A stretch of DNA of 64,000 nt from Pedobacter nyackensis. GTDB lineage: Bacteria > Bacteroidota > Bacteroidia > Sphingobacteriales > Sphingobacteriaceae. Every line of letters starts with the position of its first letter. Position 1 is the first letter of the stretch. Position numbers and translations under genes: made by a program. The stretch is taken from positions 335,237 to 399,236 of the forward strand of contig NZ_FWYB01000002.1 in assembly GCF_900176505.1 (NCBI RefSeq), read 5' to 3'. The notes under the pieces were generated by a model. That model did not search any database and was not told the origin of the DNA. It saw only the letters and a program-made list of their open reading frames with translations. Of this stretch, positions 42,025-50,930 are shown in pieces.

Positions 42025-43539
42025 TTAATGAGCCTGTGGGTTGTTGCTTACTTCTTTTAGCGGCGTTGGGTAGAAAGCTTTATCGGAAGTAAATCTTCTT
42101 CCTGCTGCCTGCATATTCTGGTCTAACAAGCCCCAGCGTCTGAGGTCATAGAAACGGCTACCCTCAAGCGTAAACTCCATTACGCGTTCATGCATAATGA
42201 TGTTAAACACGGCTTGCTTATTTCCAGTTGCCGCATCAGGAAGGTTGGCTCTTTTCCTTACCTCATTCACAGATTTTATCGCATCCGGATTGCCTTGCTC
42301 ATTTAGTACCTCAGCATACATCAGCAATACATCAGCATAACGCATGAGCGGGAAGTTAATGGCATTAGATCTTCCTAAACGGTCCTGATTTGCTGGAGTC
42401 CATTTTCTGAAAGCAATGGTTTGTTTACCGGCGCCAAAAGTAGCATCGTAGGTACTGCCGTATACTTGTGGACTACCTGCATTATTAAAATAAGGATCAT
42501 TGAAGAAAATACTTGGATATACTCTTGCATCATAATTACCATTGGCAATCTTTCCTTCTTTCAGCATTTCATTCAACAAACGCGGTGTTCCATAAATCTC
42601 ACCGTATCCACCAAGTTCTGATGCAGCAACCCAGTCGCTCAGATAGGAACGATAAACGGCGGTTGGATCGGCCGACTGTTGCAGTTCAAATACCGATTCT
42701 ATACTGTTTTTTGTAACTCCGTTGAACATATCGCCGAAATTCGGATCAAGTTTGTACTGTTTTGAAACGATCACGCGTTCCAGCCAGGTTTTTGCTTCTG
42801 CATAATAAGCAACGGCATTGGCCTTCTCATCTCCGGCACGATAAAGGTATACTTTACCCAGGTAGGCATCCGCAGCGCCTTTTGTTACCCTACCCAGCTC
42901 AGCATCCGGTCTATCCGAACGTAGCGGAAGATCAGGTTCAGCCTCTTTGAGGTCTTTCAAAATAAACTCATAAACCTCAGTACGGGAGGAGAAGCCTTTA
43001 GCTAAATCAGCCTCAGAAGTAGGCATTTTATCTCTGATAATAACCTGACTGAAATTATTCAATAGTTTAAAGTGATAATAGGCCCTCAAAAATTTAGCTT
43101 CTGCCAACACTTGCCTTTTACTGGCGTCATCAATAGCTGCGCTGTTCATTTTGCCTACATTTTCAATGACCTGATTGGAAAAGTTAATGCCTTTGTAATT
43201 CTCTCTCCAAAGCAGATCGATGGCATAATTCCCTGAGGTAAAATTAAAATTATAATGCTCTGTCCACCATGGGTAGTTAAAAGCATCAGCTCCGGGAACC
43301 ACATAATCTTCTCTGTAAAACTCACGAACAGAACGGGCTTCAACATAATTATCCCAACCTACAAAGCCTTCCAGCTGAGAATATGCAGCAGCCAGACCTG
43401 ATAATGCCCTGTCTTTATTGGTCCAGAAATTATCTACTGTTAGCTGATCAGGAACCTGTTGGTCCAGCTCACTTTTCTTACATCCCGATGCTGCCAGCAA
43501 CGCGATACACAATCCTATATATAGTTTATTTACTTTCAT
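42025..43539 (-). CDS. RagB/SusD family nutrient-binding lipoprotein (glycan locus)
   Basis: A 504-residue lipoprotein (GLCIALLAASGC; Cys 20) of the canonical SusD type. It has the N-terminal DQLTVDNFWTNKDRALSGLA (about 38-57), VLAEAKFLRAYYHFKLLNNF (about 144-163), LMRYADVLLMYAEVLNEQGN (about 395-414) and IMHERVMEFTLEGSRFYDLRRWG (about 448-470) signatures seen in glycan-type loci. It starts 11 bases after the susC stop. Here its cargo is probably a galactose-containing oligosaccharide or glycopeptide. Confidence 0.93.
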   Translation of the reverse strand: MKVNKLYIGLCIALLAASGCKKSELDQQVPDQLTVDNFWTNKDRALSGLAAAYSQLEGFVGWDNYVEARSVREFYREDYVVPGADAFNYPWWTEHYNFNFTSGNYAIDLLWRENYKGINFSNQVIENVGKMNSAAIDDASKRQVLAEAKFLRAYYHFKLLNNFSQVIIRDKMPTSEADLAKGFSSRTEVYEFILKDLKEAEPDLPLRSDRPDAELGRVTKGAADAYLGKVYLYRAGDEKANAVAYYAEAKTWLERVIVSKQYKLDPNFGDMFNGVTKNSIESVFELQQSADPTAVYRSYLSDWVAASELGGYGEIYGTPRLLNEMLKEGKIANGNYDARVYPSIFFNDPYFNNAGSPQVYGSTYDATFGAGKQTIAFRKWTPANQDRLGRSNAINFPLMRYADVLLMYAEVLNEQGNPDAIKSVNEVRKRANLPDAATGNKQAVFNIIMHERVMEFTLEGSRFYDLRRWGLLDQNMQAAGRRFTSDKAFYPTPLKEVSNNPQAH

Positions 43540-43550
43540 CTTTTATCAGT

Positions 43551-46500
43551 TTAAAAAGTCAATTGAACACCTGCCAGCAATCTCTTGTTTTGCGGATACA
43601 ACATGCGGTCAACTCCGGTATCCAACGCGTTAAAGTTTCCAACTTCCGGATCTAACCCTGTGTATTTGGTAAAGGTTACCAGATTCTGACCGCTGAGGTA
43701 AATCCTCAATCTCGAAAACTTCATTTTCTTTAATACATCATTTGGCAAGGTATAGCCGAGTTGAACCAGCTTTAACCTTAAATAAGCCCCATTTTCAAGA
43801 AATCTTGTCGACTCTCTGGTATTTATGTTAGGATCGCCAAGTACCGCCCGCGGCATATCTGTATTGGTGTTTTGTGGCGTCCAGGCTGATAAAGTAGTGG
43901 CTAAGAAGTTCCTTCCTGCATCCATACCTTCCAGCTCGAAACGATTTCCATTGTAAATCTTGTTACCACCTACACCTTGCCAGAAAAGCGACAAGTCGAA
44001 GTTTTTAAAGGCTATGCCAATATTCAAACCGTACTCATATTTAGCAAAACCAGATCCCTGATAAGTTTTGTCTTTCTCGTTTATAGTTCCATCATTATTG
44101 GTATCCCTAAAGCGAACATCTCCGGCCATAGCATCTGGCTGTAAGGGATCTCCGGTAGCATTTTTATAGTTTGCCGCTTCTGCATCAGACTGAAACAGTC
44201 CATTAGCTTCATATAAATAAAAGGCGCCAATCTCCTTACCTACGGTAGTTTGTGTGGGGAAATGATCTGTTCCAAATCTTAATCCTGTACCGTACAATAC
44301 CTGATCCGGGTTGGCAAGACTGATCACTTTATTTTTTAATAAACTAAAAGTACCACCCAAATCAAAACGCCAGTCGTTTTTAGTAACCTGGTAATTTGTT
44401 TCCAGTTCAAGTCCTTTATTAGCAATCTTTCCAACGTTCAGAATAGGATTCAGCAAACCTGCTGAAGGCGGAACTTCCTTGGTAATCAATAAACCATCAG
44501 TAGTGTTGTTGTAATAGTTTATTGAACCTGTTAGTGAACTATTGAACAATCCGAAATCCAAACCAAAGTTTTTCGACTTAAGGGTTTCCCATTGCAAATC
44601 ACGATTTAACAGCGTATAACTTGCTGATCCTGGCCATGGTGTAGAACCTGAACCTTGTACATAACCTCCCGACCAGTTGTTAACTGTGGTCATCAAGGCC
44701 TGATGATCGTAATATCCTAATGCACCTTCATTACCCAATTCTCCGTAACTGGCTCTTAGTTTTAAATTACTCAACCAGCTTACGCCCTGCAGAAAAGCTT
44801 CTTTATTGATGTTCCACCCCGCAGATACAGAAGGAAAAACACCATAACGTCTGTCTTCACCAAATACAGAAGAGCCGTCACGACGAACCGAAACCTGTAA
44901 AAGGTATTTGTTATCATAAGCATAATTTAAGCGGGCCAGAGTTGATAAACGCACGTATTTATTGTTTGATCCCTCCGCAGTAAATGTTCCGCCTAAACCT
45001 GCGGTAATGGTATTAAAATCAGGATTACTGAACCCAGCAGGTACTTCTTTTTCAACTATAACACCATTTACAACTGTCCTGACAATCGTCTTTCCATCAA
45101 CTGTTGCACTTAAAAATTTGTTTGTTTTTTCCTGTGCGGTATAACCGGCTACCAGCTTGAAACTGTGTTTATCAATATCCAGATCGTAATTCAACAAATG
45201 CTCCATCAGGCGTTCTTTGTAATTTGCAGTACGGTTAAATACCCTAGGAAAAGACACCGCAGGATCGTTGGCATTTGCCCGGAAAGAAGGGCTGTGCTCG
45301 TAATCATCTGTTTGAGCATTGATGTAACTCAAATTGGAGGTATAGCTCAATCCTTTATACAGTTTAAGGTTGAATTTTACACTTCCGGCAAGATATCTTG
45401 TTTTTGAATTGGCATCCAGAAAATGATCAATACCGATAGGATTTTGGAATTTAGGCAAGCCATCTACGGTTAAGGCGTATCCGTATTTCTCATTGCTATC
45501 GAAAACAGGAAGTAATGGCGACTGGAAATAGCTATCCTTTACATCGAACTTAGCGTTCTCAGCAATCGTTTCGGTATACACAATATTGCTGCTTACAGTA
45601 AGTATTCCCTTTGTGAAATCGTTTCTTGATTTTATTGATTTCTTATTGAATTTAGAACCAATAAATGTTCCCTTATCATCCGTTAAATCGCCACTTAATG
45701 CATAAGTCAGGTAATCACCTCCGCCACTCAATCCTACGTTATAATTTTGCGAAATACCTCTTCTGTTGATCAGGTCCTGCCAATCAGTATTTACACCCGT
45801 GTTTTTTGTTAGATAGACAGGGAAGTCGGCAGGCAATACACCTGCATTCGTATACATTTGATTGTGTCCTTGTTTATAGCCGTTGGCATCCAGAAATTTG
45901 TATTTTTCGGTTGGCGTAACTGTGCTGTAAAAACCTGAGAAATCAATTACCGGCGCTCCTTTTTTACCTTTTTTAGTGGTAATCAGAATTACACCGTTTG
46001 CACTGTTTGATCCATAAATAGAAGCTGCAGCTCCATCTTTTAATACCTCTACTGAAGCCACATCATTGCTGCTTAAGTAATATGGGTCACCGGGAACACC
46101 ATCAATGATGTAGAGCGGCTGGTGCATACCAAATGTACCGATACCCCTTAAGCGTACATCAGAAGATTGACCTGGATTACCACCCGGGCTACTAACAGAT
46201 AATCCGGCAACTCTTCCCTGCAAAGCATTTACAGGGTTATTGGCGGCAACTTTACCCAACTTATCCCCGCTTACAGAACTTACAGCACTGGTTAGATTAC
46301 TTCTTTTTTGCGTACCATACCCGATCACCACCACCTCATTCAATCCCGTCATGTCTCCCAGCAATTTAACGGTGATGTCTCTACCTGAGACAACAGTCAC
46401 TTCCTGTGTAATAAAACTTACTGCAGAAAAGACAAGTATATCGTTGGCTGAAGCCCGAATGGCGAAATGCCCTGTGGCATCTGAAACTGTTCCTGAAGTT

Positions 46501-46658
46501 GTTCCTTTTATTTTAATACTGATACCGGCTACCGGCTGGTCAATCTCATTTAGCACCTGTCCTTTTACAAGGTTGTTTTGAGCAAAACTTTCAGCTGTAA
46601 CGAACAACAGGAGTAGTCCAAAAAGAAAATGAATTGGCCATCGTAAATTTTTAATCAT
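43551..46658 (-). CDS. SusC/RagA TonB-dependent outer-membrane transporter (glycan locus)
   Basis: A 1035-residue transporter without an STN domain: signal peptide (about 1-26, TAESFAQ), carboxypeptidase-regulatory-like domain (about 30-110), a plug with EVVVIGYGTQKRSNLTSAVS (TonB-box/SusC signature, about 108-127) and VEVLKDGAAASIYGSNSANG (about 200-219), and a barrel ending AGVQLTF. It imports the ligand bound by the adjacent SusD. The lack of STN means it is not FecR-controlled; the TPR/HTH regulator immediately upstream (176-base gap) is the likely control protein. A minus-strand TAGGTTTG box at 46715-46722 may be its promoter. Confidence 0.94.
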   Translation of the reverse strand: MIKNLRWPIHFLFGLLLLFVTAESFAQNNLVKGQVLNEIDQPVAGISIKIKGTTSGTVSDATGHFAIRASANDILVFSAVSFITQEVTVVSGRDITVKLLGDMTGLNEVVVIGYGTQKRSNLTSAVSSVSGDKLGKVAANNPVNALQGRVAGLSVSSPGGNPGQSSDVRLRGIGTFGMHQPLYIIDGVPGDPYYLSSNDVASVEVLKDGAAASIYGSNSANGVILITTKKGKKGAPVIDFSGFYSTVTPTEKYKFLDANGYKQGHNQMYTNAGVLPADFPVYLTKNTGVNTDWQDLINRRGISQNYNVGLSGGGDYLTYALSGDLTDDKGTFIGSKFNKKSIKSRNDFTKGILTVSSNIVYTETIAENAKFDVKDSYFQSPLLPVFDSNEKYGYALTVDGLPKFQNPIGIDHFLDANSKTRYLAGSVKFNLKLYKGLSYTSNLSYINAQTDDYEHSPSFRANANDPAVSFPRVFNRTANYKERLMEHLLNYDLDIDKHSFKLVAGYTAQEKTNKFLSATVDGKTIVRTVVNGVIVEKEVPAGFSNPDFNTITAGLGGTFTAEGSNNKYVRLSTLARLNYAYDNKYLLQVSVRRDGSSVFGEDRRYGVFPSVSAGWNINKEAFLQGVSWLSNLKLRASYGELGNEGALGYYDHQALMTTVNNWSGGYVQGSGSTPWPGSASYTLLNRDLQWETLKSKNFGLDFGLFNSSLTGSINYYNNTTDGLLITKEVPPSAGLLNPILNVGKIANKGLELETNYQVTKNDWRFDLGGTFSLLKNKVISLANPDQVLYGTGLRFGTDHFPTQTTVGKEIGAFYLYEANGLFQSDAEAANYKNATGDPLQPDAMAGDVRFRDTNNDGTINEKDKTYQGSGFAKYEYGLNIGIAFKNFDLSLFWQGVGGNKIYNGNRFELEGMDAGRNFLATTLSAWTPQNTNTDMPRAVLGDPNINTRESTRFLENGAYLRLKLVQLGYTLPNDVLKKMKFSRLRIYLSGQNLVTFTKYTGLDPEVGNFNALDTGVDRMLYPQNKRLLAGVQLTF

Positions 46659-46714
46659 AATATTTGGTTTATAGGTGATCTAATCCCGGAATTTGATCCG
46701 GTTGATTGGTTACT

Positions 46715-46722
46715 CAAACCTA
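46715..46722 (-). promoter_or_regulatory. Candidate -7 box for the glycan susC operon
   Basis: On the minus strand this reads TAGGTTTG (TAnnTTTG consensus), 57 bases upstream of the susC ATG. No clear -33 TTG is present at the expected distance, which might fit an activator-dependent promoter. Confidence 0.4.
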
Positions 46723-46834
46723 AATATTAACCCGCTTAAAAAACGATTTTCACTACCCCTACATCAAACACAATTCACCACTACACGACCTCTACAAACC
46801 GTCTGAAACGGCCAAAAAGGCGGTTTTAATAAAT

Positions 46835-48442
46835 CTAGAAAGATTTCAGAAAATCATTCAGGCTGTCGTTGGTCGACAGTCCAAAATGTTTCCTCAGCCG
46901 GTATCTTGCCATCTCTACTGACTTAACGGAAATGTTGTTTAGGGAAGCTATTTCTTTAATAGAAAGATTGAGTCTGATCTGTGCACATAAGCGCCGCTCA
47001 TTTTGAGTAAGCGTAGGGAATTTTTGTTGCAGATTGTAAAAGAAGTCCTGATATTTGGCTTCAATTTGTAAGTTAAAATCTTCAATATATTTTTCGCTGT
47101 TTACATCGTACCGAAACTTGTTAACCAGTTTATGGAGCCGCTGCATTACATCATCGCCCCCACTCTTTTCAAGAACCGTCAATTCTTCCATAAAATTACC
47201 GATGACTTCATTTCTATGAGACATGTACATGGAGTAATTCTTAAGTTCTACATTATTAAATTCCAGCTTATTGCTGAGCAATTGTTGCTTTACTTCAGCC
47301 AGCTCAGCATTTTTCCGCTGTCTGCTCCGCAGTTTATTGTAAAGCAGGAAGCCGATAATCACCAATAGCACAACAATGATGGCCAGTGTGTTGCGCTGAT
47401 AAGACTTCAAGCTTTTTTCGAGACTCAGGGCCTTAATTTGACGTTCTTTATCCTGTGCTTCCCTTTTCATCGTGAGGGTTAACATAGCATTTACCTTGTT
47501 TTTGGATAAAAACTCCTCACGTATGGTATTGTATTTCTGAATATACTCGTAGGCATGTTTATAATCTCCCGTCAGCTGATACAACTGAGAAAAGATCTTA
47601 TAATAATCCAGCAGGTTTTCCTTTTTGGAGTTCGAAGTTGATTGTTCAATGTAAGCATGTGCCTTATCCAGCATCTGCTGCGCTTCTTTATAATTTCCTA
47701 GTTTCACCAACGAGAAGGCCATCTGGTTATGTACTTCGGCAAGGGAAAGCAGCTGTCCGCTGGAGTATTGAAGGGCCAATTGAAAATAAAAAATGGCTTG
47801 CTTATAATCGCCGGTGTTGTTGCTGCTGATGCCCAGATTATTATATGCTGCACTGATTAAAGTCTTGTTATTAAACTTTTTCGCCAGTTCCAGCACCTGG
47901 TTAAAATAATCTGCGGCCTTGTTAAACTCATTCATCAATTGATAAATCAGTCCGATTCCATTCAAAGAGACTGCAGCTTTTTGTTCGTTCCCGGCCTTTT
48001 TGTACAGATTGTAGGCCATCGTATGATATTTAAGGGAAAGCTCTGCATTCTCCACATCATAGTAGGTCCAGCCTAACAATGTATAAGTAGCGCCAATTTG
48101 TTCCGGGCTTCCATTTTCCTTATAAATTTCGAGGGCATTAAATCCATATTCGAGGGCCAGGTCGTAAATGTCGTTGTATAAATAACCTTCGGCAAGAATC
48201 ACCAGTGCATCGGCTTGTTCCAGCTTTAACTTATTCTCGTAGGCCAAAAGGTAAGCTTTATAGGCATAAGCAATGGCCTGGTTGGTAGCATCCCTGTTTA
48301 ACTGCTTGGCTTTTTTGTTCAGCATTGTAATTTGCTCTCTCACAGAATCCTGGGGCACCAAGGCATCAGATCCCACGGCACGACTGTTAAAACAAATGGC
48401 AGAAAAGAATAATACAGCTACAAAACAGTTTACTTTAGACAT
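46835..48442 (-). CDS. TPR-containing membrane regulator with LuxR-type HTH
   Basis: A 535-residue protein: N-terminal signal/anchor (about 1-22), about seven tetratricopeptide repeats (about 45-300, e.g. IGATYTLLGWTYYDVENAEL, AAYNNLGISSNNTGDYKQAI), a transmembrane helix (about 348-368, NTLAIIVVLLVIIGFLLYN), a coiled-coil segment, and a C-terminal helix-turn-helix (about 475-535, LTQNERRLCAQIRLNLSIKE...ISVKSVEMARYRLRKHF). The periplasmic sensor/cytoplasmic DNA-binding design resembles SusR-like one-component regulators of Bacteroidota polysaccharide loci. It lies directly upstream of, and in line with, the glycan susC operon, its probable target. Confidence 0.85.
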   Translation of the reverse strand: MSKVNCFVAVLFFSAICFNSRAVGSDALVPQDSVREQITMLNKKAKQLNRDATNQAIAYAYKAYLLAYENKLKLEQADALVILAEGYLYNDIYDLALEYGFNALEIYKENGSPEQIGATYTLLGWTYYDVENAELSLKYHTMAYNLYKKAGNEQKAAVSLNGIGLIYQLMNEFNKAADYFNQVLELAKKFNNKTLISAAYNNLGISSNNTGDYKQAIFYFQLALQYSSGQLLSLAEVHNQMAFSLVKLGNYKEAQQMLDKAHAYIEQSTSNSKKENLLDYYKIFSQLYQLTGDYKHAYEYIQKYNTIREEFLSKNKVNAMLTLTMKREAQDKERQIKALSLEKSLKSYQRNTLAIIVVLLVIIGFLLYNKLRSRQRKNAELAEVKQQLLSNKLEFNNVELKNYSMYMSHRNEVIGNFMEELTVLEKSGGDDVMQRLHKLVNKFRYDVNSEKYIEDFNLQIEAKYQDFFYNLQQKFPTLTQNERRLCAQIRLNLSIKEIASLNNISVKSVEMARYRLRKHFGLSTNDSLNDFLKSF

Positions 48443-48616
48443 TGATCGTTAATTTTCTTGCTTCCCTAAAAAACTATTTCCAATATATACAAAATTGATC
48501 TACTCTTCCAAAAGGTTAAATTTTACCTGGCCACCTTTTTCGGTGCTGATCCTGGAATTCACAAATACCCCGATCAAATTATTTCTCTTATAATTGCAGT
48601 AAATTATTAAAGGAGC

Positions 48617-49363
48617 ATGGACTTTTACGGATATATCAATGATGTTCAATTAGATCTACCGGAGGAAATCTCCGCAGACTACCCCTTTGACATTCCAACC
48701 ATACGGAACTTTAAAAAATTAACATTTCATCCAAAAGTAACCTATTTGATCGGCGAAAACGGAATGGGTAAATCGACTTTATTGGAAGCGATAGCTGTTA
48801 ATTTAGGATTCAATGCAGAAGGCGGGAGTAAAAACTTCAACTTTGATACACAGTCTACCCACTCCAGCTTACATGATTATCTGAAAATTTCTAAGGGTGT
48901 TCACAAGATGCGAGACGGCTTCTTTTTAAGAAGTGAGAGCTTTTACAATTTAGCATCTGAAATAGACGAGCGGGATTCAGACCCAGAAGGAGGAGAACGC
49001 ATCATCGATTCTTATGGAGGCAAGTCTTTGCATCATCAATCACATGGGGAGTCATTCTGGGCGCTGTTCATGAATCGTTTTGGAGGTTCTGGTCTTTATA
49101 TTTTAGATGAACCGGAGTCGGCATTATCCATCACACGACAGATGGCAATGCTAGCACAAATCGATAAGTTAGTTAACAGACGTTCTCAATTCATTATCGC
49201 AACTCACTCCCCGATTATATTGGCCTATCCAGACGCCACTATTTATCAGATGTCACCGGAAGGAATAAATAAAGTGAAATATAAAGAGACCGACACTTAT
49301 CAATTGTATAAAGGTTTTCTGGATAATCCCGAGCAAATGACATCGATCTTATTAGATGATTAA
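48617..49363 (+). CDS. AAA family ATPase (SMC/ABC-like)
   Basis: A 248-residue soluble ATPase. Walker A is GENGMGKSTLLEAI (about 53-66), the signature-like region is QSHGESFWALF (about 143-153), Walker B is GLYILDEPESALS (about 159-171), and an H-loop-like THSPIIL lies near 198-204. It is the size of a stand-alone ABC-type ATPase related to RecF/OLD-like proteins and has no nuclease domain, so function is unclear. AAAGGAG ends one base before the ATG. It is divergent from the TPR regulator (174-base gap) and 88 bases upstream of the permease; no partner gene typical of a defence system is present. Confidence 0.75.
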   Translation: MDFYGYINDVQLDLPEEISADYPFDIPTIRNFKKLTFHPKVTYLIGENGMGKSTLLEAIAVNLGFNAEGGSKNFNFDTQSTHSSLHDYLKISKGVHKMRDGFFLRSESFYNLASEIDERDSDPEGGERIIDSYGGKSLHHQSHGESFWALFMNRFGGSGLYILDEPESALSITRQMAMLAQIDKLVNRRSQFIIATHSPIILAYPDATIYQMSPEGINKVKYKETDTYQLYKGFLDNPEQMTSILLDD

Positions 49364-49451
49364 TAAATGTGCTTAAATATTCAATATAAGTTCACACTTT
49401 TGCTGAAATTCTGAGTGATACTCATATTGTAATTGAATAAATACCATAATA

Positions 49452-50894
49452 TTGAAACAAGCTACCGAAAAGCCTGAAGATCAAAAACTCAAAAGGGGTT
49501 TACAAAACAGGCACATTCAATTAATTGCTCTTGGTGGAGCCATAGGAACAGGATTATTTTTAGGCATTGGTCCGGCAGCAGTATTGGCTGGTCCTTCTGT
49601 AATTTTAGGCTATGCCCTGGCTGGTATTATTGCCTTTTTTATTATGCGTCAGTTAGGCGAAATGGTGGTTGAAGAACCTGTTTCGGGTAGTTTTAGTCAC
49701 TTTGCGAATAAGTACTGGGGATCTTTTGCCGGTTTTGCTTCCGGCTGGAACTATTGGGTATTATATATCCTGGTAAGCATGTCGGAGTTGACTGCCATTG
49801 GCATTTACGTGCATTTCTGGTGGCCAGAAATCCCGCTGTGGTCGTCGAGTCTTTTCTTCTTTATAGTTATTAATGCCTTAAATCTTACTTCTGTTAAAGT
49901 GTATGGCGAGGTGGAATTCTGGTTTTCAATCATAAAGGTCGTGGCCATTATTGCCATGATCATTTTTGGTATTTATTTGCTTTTTAGTGGCAGCGGAGGC
50001 GAACAGGCCAGCATTCAAAATCTATGGAATGATGGTGGCTTTTTTGCGAAGGGCTTGTTTAGTGCAGATGGAAAAGGGGGCTTTCAGGGATTGTTTGCCG
50101 CCATTGCCTTAATCATGTTTTCATTTGGTGGACTGGAATTAATTGGGATAACAGCGGCAGAGGCCGAGCAGCCCGAAAAAACGATTCCAAAGGCTACCAA
50201 TCAGGTGATTTACCGGATTCTCATCTTTTATGTAGGTGCACTTGTGATCCTGTTCTCCTTATCACCATGGAAAAACATTACCACTGATAGTAGTCCTTTT
50301 GTGATGGTTTTTGAAAGTTTAAAAGGCTTTCAGTTTACCCTTATGGGCAAAACTATCTTTTTCACAAGTGTGATTGCCAATGCGCTTAATGTCATTGTTT
50401 TGACGGCTGCTTTGTCTGTCTATAATAGTTGTGTATACAGTAACAGCAGGATGTTATTTGGCTTGGCTGAACAAGGAAATGCTCCTTCTTTTTTATCGAA
50501 GCTGAATAAAAATTCGGTGCCTATAAATGCCATTTTAATATCAAGCTTGTTTGCCGCGATATGTATTATCATCAACAAGCTGATGCCGGAGAAGGCGTTA
50601 GAGATTTTGATGTCGCTGGTCGTATCCTCTTTAATTATCAATTGGCTGATGATCAGCATTACCCATTTGAAGTTCAGAAGGAGTAAAGAGGCAGATCAGA
50701 TAAAAACTAAGTTTCCATCTTTTATCTATCCGATATCGAACTATATATGCCTGATCTTTCTCTTAGGTATTTTAGTGATTATGTGGGTAACCGGTTTAAA
50801 AATATCGGTTGAGTTGATTCCAGGGTGGATTTTGCTATTGTATGTTTGTTACCTGTTGGTTCATAAAAGAAAAAATAAAACCGCTTCACAATAA
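49452..50894 (+). CDS. Amino-acid permease (APC superfamily, AroP/LysP-like)
   Basis: A 480-residue inner-membrane transporter with about 12 transmembrane helices. The family signature is at the N-terminus: LQNRHIQLIALGGAIGTGLF (about 16-35), and the GxGxFxG-type first helix and E-G-S-F loop resemble the AroP/PheP/LysP group. It would take up an amino acid with protons. The start appears to be TTG (49452-49454): an in-frame TGA lies at 49434 and there is no in-frame ATG before residue 66, which is past the first helix. The specificity (aromatic, lysine or other) cannot be told. A strong terminator follows. Confidence 0.85.
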   Translation: MKQATEKPEDQKLKRGLQNRHIQLIALGGAIGTGLFLGIGPAAVLAGPSVILGYALAGIIAFFIMRQLGEMVVEEPVSGSFSHFANKYWGSFAGFASGWNYWVLYILVSMSELTAIGIYVHFWWPEIPLWSSSLFFFIVINALNLTSVKVYGEVEFWFSIIKVVAIIAMIIFGIYLLFSGSGGEQASIQNLWNDGGFFAKGLFSADGKGGFQGLFAAIALIMFSFGGLELIGITAAEAEQPEKTIPKATNQVIYRILIFYVGALVILFSLSPWKNITTDSSPFVMVFESLKGFQFTLMGKTIFFTSVIANALNVIVLTAALSVYNSCVYSNSRMLFGLAEQGNAPSFLSKLNKNSVPINAILISSLFAAICIIINKLMPEKALEILMSLVVSSLIINWLMISITHLKFRRSKEADQIKTKFPSFIYPISNYICLIFLLGILVIMWVTGLKISVELIPGWILLLYVCYLLVHKRKNKTASQ

Positions 50895-50913
50895 ACTTAT
50901 GAAGCGGTTTTTT
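50877..50913. terminator. Bidirectional terminator
   Basis: AAAACCGCTTCA (50877-50888) pairs with TGAAGCGGTTTT (50900-50911) with an 11-base loop, followed by a T-run on the plus side and A-run symmetry on the minus side. It lies between the convergent permease and the last TlpA-like gene. Confidence 0.88.
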
Positions 50914-50930
50914 ATTCATTTCAACCAACA

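Noticed and set aside
42421-42950. Plus-strand open frames opposite susD
   Set aside because: Antisense shadows with no codon bias or family match.
48617-49363. AAA ATPase as part of an anti-phage system
   Set aside because: No nuclease, reverse transcriptase, toxin or other effector gene is adjacent. The neighbours are a Sus regulator and a permease.
49452-50894. Permease as the hydroxylysine importer of the glycan locus
   Set aside because: Attractive because LysP-like proteins belong to the same family, but it lies on the opposite strand beyond two unrelated genes and has its own terminator. There is no direct support.
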